A DNA stretch of 64,000 nt from Sipunculus nudus (GCA_026874595.1 CM049309.1:55030079-55094078); one strand, 5' to 3'. Shown: positions 1 to 13,860, counted from the stretch's first letter. The notes: generated by a model not told the origin, from the letters alone. Translations and numbers: made by a program.

Positions 1-740
1 ATAAATAATACAGATGACAATTATGAAATTATATCAATCAGGGCTTTAAGTAGACAAAAAATGGAGACGCGCAGATCAATAATTCAGAAGAGTTCCACGG
101 GATTCAGGATCCTCCCAAAGGGATCAGTCCCAAAGTGTGAAGGGTTCATGTTAAATCATATCGTATTCTTTAGTATATCTTACGTCATTATTCTTACGTA
201 ATTTTCAGATTATATATACAGTGATTGGTACAGGGTTAGCTGTTCCAGCCGGCTGGATGGCAGGGTGCATGTTTATTCAATTGACAACAGGGTGTGTCTT
301 ATAGGTATATAGACAGCTATGGTCATTGACTGGCTGACTGCCACAAGAGTCTGCAGTGCATGTGATTAATAGATGCAACTGCTAGAAATTCGCGCCACCA
401 ACAGCCCAGAGCCGAGCATTTCGAGCGTCAAGGACCCGTCCAGAACCCCCCCCCCCCCCCTACCCCGCGTTCCTTAGAAGCATTTTTCGATGATAATGAT
501 AACAAGGCCGACATGCATAATGCGAACCTGTGCATTGGGGTATACATAGGGTATATTTAATGCTTCTATGATAACATGCTTCATCATTATTGAAAAAGGT
601 ACTCAGTTTCTTTTCAAGTACATGTGTGACACTTACATGTACAAAGCAAGTACTAAACATTTTGAACCCGGGTACAAGCACCAATTAAGCAAACGTTACT
701 CCTAAAAAACTGGCATGTATGTATACATCACAAAAATGAT
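1..740. other. Intergenic, no gene seen
   Basis: No open frame here has recognisable protein similarity or plausible splice structure. The only marked feature is a run of 15 C at 446-460. The rest is ordinary AT-rich sequence. Confidence 0.6.
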
Positions 741-1115
741 TGTAGGTGGCACCACCAGTGTTACGTACGATAAAGCCATCAAAGATGTATGGAAATGCAA
801 ATTTTCAGACACATGCTTCAAACCACTCTTGAGCTAGGTACACAGATGCATGAAACAAAAAAAAAATTATAGTAGGTGGCGCCACAAATCTTTATCCAGG
901 ATGTACAGATATGCGTAATTGCATGCTGATAAATCAAATCACTCCTAAGATTTAAGCAGCGACTTACACTCTGCAAAAATCATTGTAGGTGGTGACACCA
1001 GTCTTGTGTACGAGAGAGTCATCAAAGATGCATTGACATGCCAAAATTTCAGACTGATACATCAATCTTCTTTTGAGTTGGGCCAACTCAGCTGACAAAG
1101 CTCAGCTGAGGAAGG
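741..1115 (+). repeat. Degenerate GGTGGCGCCACC-type repeat
   Basis: Three variants of the palindrome GGTGGCGCCACC occur near 745, 885 and 988. Each is followed by text of the type 'gtacgataaagccatcaaagatg' and 'aaattttcagacacatg', which also occurs in the large elements at 35207, 41848 and 57267. The segment ends in two copies of CTCAGCTGA (about 1085-1110), the terminal motif of another repeat family in this window. It looks like an old, diverged copy. Not coding. Confidence 0.6.
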
Positions 1116-1689
1116 CAGTTGCCGCCTAAGTCAATGGTGACCATAAGTGACAGGTGATAATACTGCACTCAGTGAACTCTTGACCTGTACCTGGCTGCAC
1201 TGACTGACCTCTTGACATAATGCATTATCTGATACAGTTTGTAGTTAGCCAAAGCTATATATGATACGGACTGGAACTTGGCCTGTCACCAAATCAGAAA
1301 TAGTGGGCAGTCTGCCAAGCTGTTTACAGATACAGACAAAATCTTGTCCTGTTGCCAAATAAGTTTACAAATACTGAAAGACTTTTGCTACAATGCTTTT
1401 TTTAATCCTGACATTTTCAAGAATTTTTTTATAAAAAAATGTTTAGAATAATAACAGATGTCAATTGAAAACCAAAATCAGAATGCAGAAATATTTTATA
1501 CATGGATTTATTTTACACATAATTCGGGTGTGTACAGCACTGCTTATATAACCACAGGATTCAGTCCGGCTACTAAAAAAAATCTACTAACTTTTTTTCC
1601 AAAGTATCTCACAGTCTCCTCATTGCTTATTCAGCCAAAAATCATTTAAGTAAACTTGAACAAAGGCCACCTATGAACCATGTCAGTAT

Positions 1690-2370
1690 GCTTACTCGGC
1701 CAAATGACTAAGTTCAAATTCCTGTAACTCGGCCACAATTCATCGAACCCTATACATTTGAACAAACTTGAGAGAGCTCATCTCTGGGATAATTTGAATG
1801 TTAAACAATTTTGCTGAATGATTTCGGAGAAGAATATTTTTAAAGGTTTTCTTGCTTTTGCCCGTGAAATATAAGTCGCTGCAGGTGGCGCCACATAAGC
1901 TCAATCCCACAACATTTGACATGTGACTGATTTCCGCAAAAGATTTGTTGATGAAAGCTCCAGCCATTTCGTAGATGGTATATTTAATATGCTTTTTTAA
2001 CCAAATGACTAAATTTAGCTTCCTGTAACTCGGCCAAAAATCACCGATCTGGAACCATTCGAACAAACTTGAGAGAGATTGTTTCTGGGACATATTTCAT
2101 GTAAAATATTGAACAATTTGGCTGGACAGTTTCGGAGAAGAAGATCTTTAAAATGTTTCTAGCCTTTTCCCTATAAAATATATATATGTCAACGAAGATA
2201 GCAAAAAATTTGCTTGATCCTACAGAGTTTTTCAGATAACTGATTTCTTTGTATAACATTTGGTGATGCTATAGCTCCTGCCGTTTTTGAGATATCATGA
2301 GCAAACGTTCAGACGCCGGACGCCGGACGACACCACACCGTCGCATAAGCTAACAGATTAGCTAATAATG
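1690..2370. repeat. Two tandem diverged ~300-bp repeat units
   Basis: The phrase 'gaacaaacttgagagag' occurs near 1760 and again near 2059. It is followed in both places by related text ('ctctggga', 'tttcggagaaga'), which gives a tandem pair with a period of about 300 bp. A GGTGGCGCCACAT motif lies inside the first unit near 1885. The tail 'acgccggacgccggacgac' followed by an 'agctaacagattagct' fold at about 2315-2365 looks like the 3' end of a dispersed non-autonomous element. Confidence 0.55.
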
Positions 2371-3290
2371 ACGATGATGATAATAATAATCTATATGGTC
2401 GCACTGGATTTTTTGTCACGGAACTCCTCTATGGCCACGCCTCGGAAATGCGCGTATTGTTTTTGAACTTTCGCAGATGATGCAAAATGTGTGCTACGAG
2501 ATGAAGTCATTTTCCCTATTTATTCAGATATATTTGATGATATTTTTCGAAGGGATTTTCGCAGTGCAACTACGATTGTGAATAAGTTAAGGCAGAAATC
2601 AGTTTGTTAGTCTGATTCAAGCCCCCCCCCCCCCCCCGTGTTCTGATCGCGGTATGTGCCGCAGCTATTGAAAAGGGCAAACAGTCAATATAAGGTTTCC
2701 CTTTTTTAAAGTAAAAGTTACAAAAATTTCAATGCCGAAACAAAACATATACTAAGTGGCGAATTACCTTTCATAAATGTTCATACTCTAAAATGTGGAC
2801 GTATACAATGAAAGAAACGGACCCTGGTTTCTTTCTTTTTTGTTTATATCTTTACATTTTCTGAGACCCATAGAGTCAGACACTTCAAAATGTTCAGTTG
2901 TTTCTAGAGCAACAACAAACATAATTTGATTATGTTAATAAATTATTAATATGTGCATGGTAGGTATGTTTTGAAATAACCTTTTGTCTTGTCTTATTTT
3001 GAGGCATTGTCTGCATGGGCATTTTATCCCTATGGCCTGTGCACCAATATGTGCTGTTGTGTTATAAATTATTATTAAAACAAGTAAGCCCCTTATATAA
3101 TAGCGCCACCTTTCGTATCTGGGACGGAACTAAACTGGTCATCAAGTGCAAAATAATGAACAGGTAGGATAAGAATAGTAATAACAATTACAATAATGAT
3201 CATCATCAATATCGGATAGATCCGGGCAAAGCTATAAGAGCCTGAGGCATGCAAGTGCATATATATATATATGTGTGTGTGTGTGTTTGT
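2371..3290. other. Intergenic; C16 tract
   Basis: No gene recognised. A run of 16 C lies at 2622-2637. A short AT/GT microsatellite lies at about 3258-3295 and abuts the next repeat. Confidence 0.55.
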
Positions 3291-3297
3291 GTGTGTA

Positions 3298-3421
3298 AAA
3301 AGACTGCACGCAGTAGGAAGAGAATATTTATTTGATTCGCCAAAGGATCTATATAAACTAGTCCTTGAACACTTGAACATACACAGCAATTTGTCAGCAC
3401 TACCCCGGATGTAATGAAGTG
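3298..3421 (+). repeat. Dispersed direct repeat, copy 1
   Basis: This segment ('gactgcacgcagtaggaag' through 'ccccggatgtaatgaagtg') recurs at 4884-5012 with high similarity. Both copies are preceded directly by an AT-rich microsatellite, so the microsatellite probably belongs to the element's end. Confidence 0.7.
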
Positions 3422-4429
3422 TTTTAGACGCACTGACAATGGAAAAATGTATAAAAGAGATATACACATGTACAGAGGAAATTACAGAAAATGACTTTGT
3501 ATACTGCATGAAATCTGAAAACAAATACGGAAACATGATAGAGTTGTACATCAGTGCATATTATCTGCTGTATATATATTGTCCTTAAACCTATATATAG
3601 GCCTACTGAAACCCCCTCAAATGATAGCGAAGTTGCGTAATACACCACCACGCATAACTATAACCTATATCTGTTTGAAATTTCTTAAATTCATAGGTTA
3701 TACGTGGAAATTTTAGGTATTTTCCTGTCTCTTCGAACATCATGTCTATAATAAGGTTTTCTTGAACAATACAGAACCGAAACGAAATGGCACATGGGTA
3801 AAAGAACATTAGCAACATGAAAGCCACATGATTTTGGTAAGTTTGTTTTAAATTCAACTGGCTTGTTATTCTGCATAACCAACTGACCTATTATGTATGA
3901 ACTAGTTGTATGAACATTTTTTTATGTTCAACTGGCTTCGTAAATGAACTTGTTTTTTTCCAACTTGTTTGTTAAATTAACTTTTATACTTTCAAATTAC
4001 TTGTTTTATACTAAAGTTGCTTGAGTTATACATTTTCTATGACTTTTAATTTGTTAAATATTTTTACAAGTGCAAGAATATGATTTCGTTTTTTTTTTTT
4101 CTCGATAAAAGTGAAAATGTCGGTTGGCGTCTCCTTTCATTTTAAAAAGAATCAAAAGAAAACATGAAAAATCACGTTTACCTGATTTCAGTTTAATATT
4201 TTGCTTTACTCAAGTCTGTAAAATATCCAAATGAAAATTGTAAATTTGTGCCTTATTGTAAAATTGTGTTATTTTAAGTAATAAACTATTTAATACCTAT
4301 TAATCTTGACTGCTAAAGGTTCCAATGTGAATAAGTTAACATAGCTTACACTTGAATAGTAATTAAATGCAACAAAAAAACTGAAGTCTCTATACAATTA
4401 ACACCCATACATACATCAGTATACCACCA

Positions 4430-4430
<1 letters not shown>

Positions 4431-4487
<57 letters not shown>
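4431..4487. repeat. (TA)n microsatellite
   Basis: Uninterrupted TA dinucleotides over about 57 bp. Confidence 0.95.
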
Positions 4488-4494
<7 letters not shown>

Positions 4495-4785
4495 CTATAC
4501 ATACACTTGTTTGCAGCAGCTGAAGATGATCAGGTTGAGGTTTCATATACACGTATATTACAACCGTATAACGCGATTTTGCACTTGGTCACGTGCATCG
4601 TTTTAGCCTGTGCTGTCTCTGGCTGTGCCCGTCTTTATCTGTGTCATGCACTTTTGCATGGTCTGTGTCTAATTTGCCTGTGCGTTTTTGGTGTATAATT
4701 TTTGCAACTACAGTATGCGCTCATATCTTTTATTTTCGGTCCATATGACAAGTTGACACATATGTATAAGAAGGAGAACTAATTG

Positions 4786-4812
4786 TATATATATATATAC
4801 ATATATATATAC

Positions 4813-4882
<70 letters not shown>
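4786..4882. repeat. (TA)n / TATACA microsatellite
   Basis: AT dinucleotide tract with periodic TATACA variants at the left, becoming a pure TA run that ends directly at the copy 2 direct repeat. Confidence 0.95.
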
Positions 4883-4883
<1 letters not shown>

Positions 4884-4884
<1 letters not shown>

Positions 4885-5012
4885 AAAGGTTGCACGCAAT
4901 AGCCTTTGAGTTATGGAAGAGAATATTTATTTGATTCGCCCAGGGATCTATATAGAAGAGCCCTTGAACATACCAAGCAATTTGTCAGCACTACCCCGGA
5001 TGTAATGAAGTG
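4884..5012 (+). repeat. Dispersed direct repeat, copy 2
   Basis: Second copy of the 3298-3421 repeat, about 1.59 kb downstream. It differs by a few substitutions and a short insertion near its left end ('agcctttgagttatg'). It is preceded by a TA microsatellite, as copy 1 is by an AT/GT one. Confidence 0.7.
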
Positions 5013-6950
5013 CAAATTGGTTGAATTTGCGCAGATTAAGACAAGTGCCCTGACAAAATGGATGGGGTTCGCAAAGTGAATGAGGCTAATTGACAGGGTG
5101 TTGTGTCTATCGCAGAGAGATCATTCTCCGCCATGTTTTCATATTTAACGTTCCATCCTTTTATTTCTTGTAGACATATTGCCGATTTGCGGATGAAAAT
5201 CGGTCCTCCCGAGTCGCCTCAAGTTTGCAGCAGACGACAGCTGTGCCGCCATGATAGATTGGCGGGAGCGGCCTGTTCACACCTCTCTTGTTTCTGCTTC
5301 TGTCTGTGTCCCCGACAGGTGTCCAAGTTCACAGTATCTAATTCATCCTCGTCCACATTAGATTCACTAAACACCAAGCCGGGCAATTTAAATACATCTA
5401 TAGAGCACGGCAATACCATGGATCAGGTATTCCTTCACATGGACAAAAATTAATTCTTTTTCCTTTCTTTAATTAAAGGTGTCAGTAGCGTCAATTTATC
5501 TACAAAGGGGAGGGGGGGGGGGGTAATCAAAGTTGGGCAACCTTTTTATAAATATATATATATGTGTGTGTTTATATATATATATATATATATATAATAT
5601 TATATATATATAATTGTAATAAAGAAATACAATTAATCTATTGCAATTTTTTTAATGGTATATCTATATAGAATGCTAGGAAAAAATTACCCGAGCCTAC
5701 ATTATACATGTATATGTCTCAGCTACGGCTGCATGGATCACACAGGAAATTTAGCAAATAATGCAAGTTTGTAACGGTTCAACATTTTTGCATCAAAGGT
5801 TAACCCGTGGTTCCATTGAATGCTTGGCTCAAGCCTGAAATGGCCCGATGTAAGACATCGTGCTGTCTCACATGCAGTAAATTTAAACATCATTTATGTA
5901 TGGTAATCAAAAATACCTTTAAAAATAATGTTTGTTCCTTTGGGTTTTAAGCTAACTTTCCAAGAAATTTAAGAAAAAAATCATAACTTTTTTTGATAAA
6001 TATGGTGACAGACAAACCATCCGACCATGCAGTCAAGTAACCAACCAACCAATGACTACAGTAAAATATATATATATATGCCTCCCGACGCCGACGAGCA
6101 CATGTATAAAAATGAGGCGGGATGATCTTCTTTGGTAAAATATATTTGTTATAAATAAATAAAAAGATGTGTGAATATCATACATACACGTTAATCTATA
6201 AGTGAAACTTTATTTTAGATGGTTAAACTGACCTGATTTTGTTTTGAGAATGACTTCAGTATATCTATAATGTATCTTCAGTGTAAATCTAACAAACCAT
6301 ATAAATAGAAAATCAAAGGGGAAATTCAAGAAACATTCGGATGAGAATTTGCGGGAGTAAGATAAACTGAGTAAGATTTGATTTGGACCAGGTTAATTCG
6401 CTCTATATATTTACGTTGCCTGTTGATGACTGTGAACGCGGTGTAGCATGCGCCCTCTCAAGAGATAAGTACCTATACATCTACATACGCTGAGATACAA
6501 GCCCGGCGGGGTCTCACTAAATAATAAATCAGGACGAGGCATTGTTCTTTTATTCTTCTCAACTGATGTAAGAACGATTGTTAGTCCGCACGCTGTATAA
6601 CCTGCCGCGAGCTCGTTTAGGGTGGGTCCTCGTACGGCGGTCCATCAGCCCGGCTGTCAGTCCGCGCTGTCAGGGAAAGTCCCCGGGACGTATCAAATTA
6701 TTCAATCCATAATTTACGTCAAATGTAATCTATTATGTAAAATATTTGAATGAAAGGAGGAAGCATGGTCTTATAAATGAGCTTAAATAACATTCAGTCA
6801 TGTTTCTTTCGCAGAAGTTCCGTACAAGAATTTTTTTACATACTTTATTATCAGCAGTCTTATACCACCGTGTATGCAAAGATAGTTTTGTTTGAATTTT
6901 CATGTATGTTTAACGTCTAAATAAGACTGAGTTCGTTGAGAGGCTGAAGA
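5013..6950. other. Intergenic, no gene seen
   Basis: A frame open at 5103-5453 shows no recognisable domain and I do not call it. A G-rich tract lies at about 5510-5523 and mixed TA microsatellites at about 5558-5612. Nothing else could be supported. Confidence 0.5.
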
Positions 6951-6954
6951 TACC

Positions 6955-7805
6955 ACTTTACTCATCAGGTCATCACAGAGCCTGATATCATATGGTACTC
7001 GTCAAAGAGCCTACGTGAGTGGAAGATATACCCAGGTACCCATCACCGAGCCTGCGATGCTCATCACAGAGTCTGTGCTAGTGGAAGATACCATGGCACT
7101 CGTCACCAAGCCTGCTTAAGTGGAAGACACCGCGGTCCTTATCACAAGCTGGCTTAAGTGGAAGATACCACGGTACTCGTCATAGAGCCTGTCTATGTGG
7201 AAGATACCGGGGTACTCATCACAGAGGCTGTGTCAGAGGAAAATACCACGGTACTCATAACAAATCCGACTTAAGTGGAAGGTAGCGCGGTACTCATCAC
7301 AAAGCCTGCTTAAGTGGAAGATACCACGGTACTTATGAAAGATACCAAGATCTCATCACAGAACCTGTTTAAGTGGAAGTTAGCACGGTCCTCATCACAA
7401 TCACCGAGCCTGATGAAGTGGGAGATACCATGGTACTCATCACAATCACTGGGCCTGCTTTATTGGGAGATACCACGGTACTCATCACAATCACTGGGCC
7501 TGTTTAAATGGGAGATACCACGGTACTCATCACAGTGCCTACCTAAGTGGAAGATATCACGGTAATCATAACAGAATCTGACTCAACCGTAGATACCACG
7601 GTACTTGTCACACAGCTTTTCTCAATGGAAGATACAACCATTCTCGTCACAGAGGCTCTCTTAGTAGAAGATACTACAGAACACACGCTACTCGTCATAT
7701 AGAACCTGCCTCAGTGGAAGATACCAGAGTATTTTACTCGCAACGGAGCTCGTGTCAGTGGAAGGTACCATGGTTCTCATCACAAAGTCTACATAAGTGG
7801 AAAAT
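6955..7805 (+). repeat. 39-bp minisatellite
   Basis: About twenty degenerate units resemble 'gtggaagataccacggtact' followed by 'catcacagagcctgcttaa', 39 bp together. Because 39 is divisible by three, one frame stays open in places (7314-7565) and reads as 13-residue repeats. This is expected from the period and is not evidence of a gene. Confidence 0.85.
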
Positions 7806-10285
7806 ACTACGCTCCCACAACAAGGCAGAGTTACCACTGTGAAAAAAAATGTCTATGCAACTATTGAAAACACAAGACGTGTTGATGGAGGGAGCGACGT
7901 CTGCCTGGGGCTGGGCGCGATGAGAACTTATTCTCCCCCGGCCCGCCATGTGCCTCGAGGCTTAATAACTCAAGCCACAACAACAGCAAGGACATGGCGT
8001 GGTGATAGCCGTCAAACCCCATGGGAAGTCAAACCTCTCTGCCCTTTTGGTAATTATATAAGCTAGATCAGTTCCTGTCTATGTGGCCACAAGGGTCACC
8101 GAAGGCTGTTCCGTGATTACTGCTGCTCTCGTGTCCGTAAGTTCTCGCGCAATGAGGTTCGAGTTCTCGCGGGGTTTGATTTACTGCACCTCTAGAAGTA
8201 CCGCGTGCCAGGCATATTTCGGGACATTTCTCAGTTCATCAGTCTTGATATCGGAGATTCCTGACCGCACCAGTGGGGTTTGGAAGTGAATTTATATTCG
8301 TTGGCTCTTATGTAGCAGACGGACCCGCAAAATCCAGGCACACGCTCTGCGTGGATGGTAAGGAGAACAGTTTGTTGAGGATGAAACCTTTTCTGGTTTC
8401 CTCTGCGGTTTGTCTTCCACAGATTAATTGTACATGAAAGACATGAAGTGTGCGCGGTACTTTACATATGACCATAATACCCGACGGGTCCTCCTATCCA
8501 TCACTCCGTAACAGGCAGACAAAATGGCCGCGGTCAGATTACTGCTTTCGGGAACGTCTATTAGCATCCTTGCAGTCACACCCATGATATACACCCTGAT
8601 TTTATTTGCTTCGTTTTCAATTTTTTTTTTATTTTGCCAGTCACGGCGTTACCTCCGCACGTGGAGTGCCCATAAATATCGTTGGACTGTCGGAAAAATT
8701 TTGCACATTTTCATCTCAGCCCTCGACTCAGTATTTCCGTATCAATCATGCAGAAACTAATGTCATTATTTCGGAAAAATGTTAATTATGAAATTCCGTG
8801 AAAGCAGTACATTCATCGCCCCATTAGGCTGAATCGCAAAAAAAGGACAAATAGGGATTTTCATCGTAACTGAGTATTTGCAAAACGGTGCACGATTTGT
8901 TTTCTCTTTAGGTGGTATTTATCTATATATAGCGATTATAAGTATTGATTTAATTTATGTTTGAAATTATATATAGAAACAAAGTGATTAACTCATCCGG
9001 AACAAAACGTATGATTTACACATAAATGTCGACATCTATGATGTAAATCTGATGTTACGGTTAAACTTATTTAATATTTCATCGATTACGTTAATAGTGC
9101 ATTTTTATCTTACACGTATTCATAATTTTAACCTATTGTCGCATTAAGACGAGATCAAACGTTCTGGTTAAGATTTGAAATTCACATCTAGGTTATTTAT
9201 ACAGAAAGTACATTGGTGTTTGTCCAGATTAAAGGCCAGCTACAGCATTGTATGTTTTGTCGTTTCATGGAATCGCTTAGGATAGAAACGCTTGCGCTAA
9301 GAAACATAAATTTGTGTCTGCGTTGGTATGTGTGTGGGGCATCTTATGGTATCAATATAGTCATGAAGCTGTAAGTTCTTTGTTGTAAGATCTAAAACTT
9401 GGTGGGTGTCAAGTAAAACAAAAAAACTTAATGAGAGCATTTTGTCATCTGTTTGTTGCATCCCGGGTACCAGTCGACCCCGTCACCACAGGACAAGGTT
9501 TTTAACGACAGCATGTGCACCAGAAATAAAAGAGCGACGGGACGTCCCGTGGATTCTTAGTGCGTGCTGTACAAGAACGTTCTGTTAACGTCAGTCTCCC
9601 GATGCGAGCGGGACCAGGAGTGTTGGTGAGAAGGGTGTTTTATATGCTGTATCAAGTATCTGCAGGTGCTTTCGGTGACTCCAGGCAAAGCATGGCCTAT
9701 ATATGTGACATAACGAGGTGGAAAGAAAGGCACAGCTTGACTCGTAATCTCCTGAGGAAGAGAGCCTGTCACATTTAATAGAGGCAGGGACACGTCTATA
9801 GGCCGCCCGCCACACTTGTACCAACCCCAAGGACTTATAGTCCCTATGCGGGCGCTGGCCGTTTATCCGACGTTAATGGCGGTAATATATCCATCATGAC
9901 GAATTAATCTCTACCCCATAGACATGTATACCGTCTCAACGACCCGGCCCAGAGTAACAAATCCATTCCATCAGATTTTTATGTACATAATAAATCCTAA
10001 TTAACATCTAATGACCGGTTCTGTCGGCTGGTTTGTGCATAGACATAAAAGAGAATTTAATATCTCACAGTATGATCGCGGAATATTATATATTTGTATA
10101 TTCCCATGTCTCTGTAACGTTATTTGTCGTTTATTAGCTGTTGCATCAGTTTTATTTTTATATCCACCGAATGACTATGTTTAAAAAGTTTCTTGGTCTA
10201 CGTCTTTAGAGCTTTACGTCATTACATGCATACGAAGATAACACCCATAACCCATGACCAGACAGATACACATTCAAACAAATCT
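7806..10285. other. Intergenic, no gene seen
   Basis: Moderately GC-richer stretches at 7850-8300 and 9450-9850 contain short open frames. None shows a domain, a credible start context or splice signals linking it to others. Confidence 0.5.
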
Positions 10286-10289
10286 TTTA

Positions 10290-10755
10290 CGTGTTCGGGT
10301 TGGATATATACGACATGTATGCGTTCGGAATTTATATATACGCGTTCATATCAGATACGCATTCAGACTGGATATATACGCGCCCACATCGGATATATCA
10401 GATACACACGCTTTTAGATTGTTTGGATATATACGCGCTCATATCGGACATGTATGCGTTCAGATTTTATATTTACGCGTTCATATCAGTGCTGATGACG
10501 AAAAAACTGACGGTGGCGGCCTTTGCGGCTCTCTGCTTGGCTCTGTGGCATAGCGACTGTTGGCTCGCAGAACATGCTTAAGGAGCGCACAGGGCTGAGG
10601 TCTTGACCACAGCAACCTGTAGCTGCTCGACGAGCGTATACTTTCTTTGGCTTGGCTTGGCGTTCATATCAGATACGCGTTCAGACTGGATATATACGCG
10701 TCCATATCGAATATATTAGATACTTACACGTTCAGATTGGATGTATACGCGCTAA
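10290..10755 (+). repeat. TATACGCG repeat cluster split by a GC-rich island
   Basis: Degenerate units of the type 'ttcatatcagatacgcgttc' and 'agactggatatatacgcg' occur at 10290-10488 and resume at 10663-10755. Between them lies a GC-rich block of about 170 bp (10490-10662). 'cgttcatatcag' flanks the block on both sides, which could be a target duplication or simply repeat text. Confidence 0.6.
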
Positions 10756-10759
10756 GGGA

Positions 10760-13685
10760 CACAGTTCAGTGGATAAGGCGTGTGATAAAACGCTTAGTCT
10801 CTTTGTAAGGACCCAGTCGCGATATATATAGAAGATGTCTAAAAACACACTGCGCAGAATAGTACTCACAAGACTCTGCTTATTAGAAATCCTTACCCAA
10901 CAGTTGACTTGGCTGCTGAATAAACCTGTGGTAAAGGCAAAAAATGTAGTAAAGAAGTAGATGTAATTCATTCAAGTATGTTGGATTAGAACTTTTTTCA
11001 AGGAAAATTACATGAATATGACTTTTTTTGCGGTCAGAACTGAACTATATGTGATATTTTCAGCAGTCGCATAGACAACGTTAATGCATTTTATTAAACT
11101 GTGACAAATTTTTATCGTTAAGTTTGACAGCTAATAAATCAGGTCCCGACCGTTCCACAATTCCAAACATAAAGAGGATTGTTTTGAATAGAAACGGCTC
11201 TGCATGGTGGAAGGTGGTCTAAACAATGCAAGCTTTGCCACCCATGGTAACAGGAGCTGTATATTAATGTCACGACACAAACATACACACCGACATACAC
11301 ACAAACTAACACACAGACCACCACTTGTGCCTTTATATCATACAGCTGTCTGACCACGTGGACCCCGTGTGGCGCTGTGTAAACGGGTTCCACCAGATGA
11401 ACGGTCAAATGAGATAGACACCACGTGTTAAACCATCCGCAAAACAGTTATCTACGGCTGTAAAAACAAAGTCTGCTTGTAATTATCTACATGATCACTC
11501 ACTCGTCGTGAGAGATAAGATCCAGTGACTGTCAATAAAATTAGGCTCGCGAAAGAATGCTCAATAATAGTCAATTACCGCAGCAAAAATTGCATTGTTT
11601 TACAAATATTATAAATCTTTGTCACTTTTGTGGATTTATGATACAGGAAATTTTCAGTCATGCGGCACTTGGATGTTAAAATATGTATTGCTGTATATAG
11701 AAATGAATTTTCTCACTTTATAACTGATACCTTTAAAGCCTGCTTACTGTGCGTACGTATTGATTAACTGTTGGTATAATTCCTGTTAAGAAAAAGTTCT
11801 TATATATAACGTTTCTTTGCTAGATATATAGGCTCGTAAAATGAACGTTGTTAGTTAATACGGTTAATACGTCAATGTTGACAAACATAAAACCATGTTA
11901 CATAAGCCGCGGTATATAGCCTGCATATGTGCGGCAGGTGAAATAATATACTCTATAGTAGCAAACCGCCCTCTGTAAAACCTTGGTTTGTCTGATAAGC
12001 GCCAGATGTCCTTGCTGATTTTTTTACGATTATTTTGGCGCCCCCATATGTTATAAACACGTGGCTGTAAACAAAAAGAAAAGCCTGTGGTGGCACTGGC
12101 GTTTTATGGACTAATTTTTACCAAAAAAAAATCAAGGAATTATCTTTAGTTAATAAACATCAGATATCGGAATAGGCCCCTTAAATGTTGGAATCAGTGC
12201 TTATTTTAAAAGAAATAACATGCACGAAAGACGAAATATATACACACACAATGTGTGTATATGAAATAAATATAGTTCAGTCCCTGTATGGTATAAATAT
12301 CTTTATATACGTATGTGAGATGCCCGCGATTCGCTCACACTGGATCCACTGACACTATATATACTCCGTGATGAATGTCTTTATCAATGTGTGGGGAAAC
12401 CCTAGATCCGCTGACAATTTATAAATACCGCCCCTGATAGCTCATGCAGCGTTAACTTGTTTTGCTCTGCATTGAAACATGGCATCTTCAATAGATGAGT
12501 CACGGACAATCCATGCATCTGTACATTTAACAGATATATAACTTACACAACAAGACTTAGAATTATATTCCAGGAAGGAATCAGATGCCAATTCAATATA
12601 CATGTATATGCGAAAACTGTCAAGGACGCATTATAAGTGAGTTTATAACAGCACAGTTATATGAACATTTAATAATTTAACTAAAATATGGTAATGAAAA
12701 TCAATTGAAACTTTCTTTTATTCTAAATTCACAGCGGTTTAACGGGTTGACTAGAATGAAGCCATATGTATAAAAGGATTATATTCTGTCCAAAACAACA
12801 CACAGAAATCATAAAAGTATAAGGTGTTACTTGTGGAATTGTAATCAAATATATTCAAGATGGACTAGTTTTCCAACTGACTCAAAAAATAATTATGCCA
12901 ATTTATTTTGTTTTAATTTATTTTATTTCCTTTGTATTTCACTAGTAAATAAATGCATGTGTTGCATGCACGTCACCAGCTCTAAATTATTCATTTAACT
13001 TCTTCCTGTAAATGTTGGGCAATATTTCAAATACACGTCCACAGTCAGACAAACAGCAAACCAAAAGTACCCGAGAAAAAAACTCAGCCATGAGCAGCTT
13101 GATCCTGCATGGCTGGCGGGGGATTACCGGCTCTCTGATCTACTTCCTGGAGTGCCTCCCAGAGGGGCTCGAGTCATCCAAGAAACGTGTGGCGGCCATC
13201 AGCAAACCAAGACAAACAATTCTATTATGCTTCCTTACAAACGTCTTACTCCCCTGGCTTCTCAGCTGCATTTCAAATGTATAACACGTTAATTGCATTT
13301 CAAAGCAGACCAAGCAAATACATGCACGCGCACACGGCATATATATATTCATGTCTATATGACATGGGGCGTAGATAGAGGTGTGCCTCAGGAGGCGATG
13401 CCCCCCCTCGCCACCCACCCACCCCCGACACCGATTGAGGAAAAAATTTTCCAATAACTAAATATCTGCTTAAAATTATAGTATGAAAGTAATTATATGA
13501 AATAACAAAATATGAAATAATCAGTCATGTTAACATGCATCAATTTTACTGACTGTGCACTTTAATCTATACAGTTATAAAAATTATACATATCTCAAAT
13601 TAATTCTCAACTCTCATAGGATAACTAAGAAAGTCAAGATATTGAATCTTTAAAAAATGTTACAAGGTAATTGAAGTTCTAGGCT
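10760..13685. other. Intergenic, no gene seen
   Basis: AT-rich sequence with a small CA-rich patch near 11278-11320 and no recognisable coding segment. The frame at 13012-13284 has no known domain. Confidence 0.5.
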
Positions 13686-13689
13686 GATT

Positions 13690-13758
13690 CTCCCTCTCTC
13701 TCTCTCTCTCTCTGAATATATATGTATGTATGTAAATATATATATATATATACATATG

Positions 13759-13803
<45 letters not shown>
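13690..13803. repeat. (CT)n plus TATACATA microsatellite
   Basis: A CT tract at about 13690-13714 is followed by a compound TA/CATA tract to 13803. A C-rich run follows at about 13840-13859. Confidence 0.9.
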
Positions 13804-13809
<6 letters not shown>

Positions 13810-13860
13810 TTTGACCAGAGGGAATATATATACTGCACCCCCTCCCCCCCCCCCCCCCCA

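Noticed and set aside
5103-5453. 116-residue plus-strand frame as an exon
   Set aside because: No recognisable domain, and its composition and ends do not match a protein family. The downstream G-rich and TA tracts argue against a gene here.
7314-7565. Open frame of 13-residue repeats (WEIPRYSSQ type)
   Set aside because: It follows from the 39-bp minisatellite period; the frame is broken in neighbouring units.
13012-13284. 90-residue frame with a hydrophobic C-terminus
   Set aside because: An overlapping minus-strand frame is equally long; no family similarity or splice partners seen.
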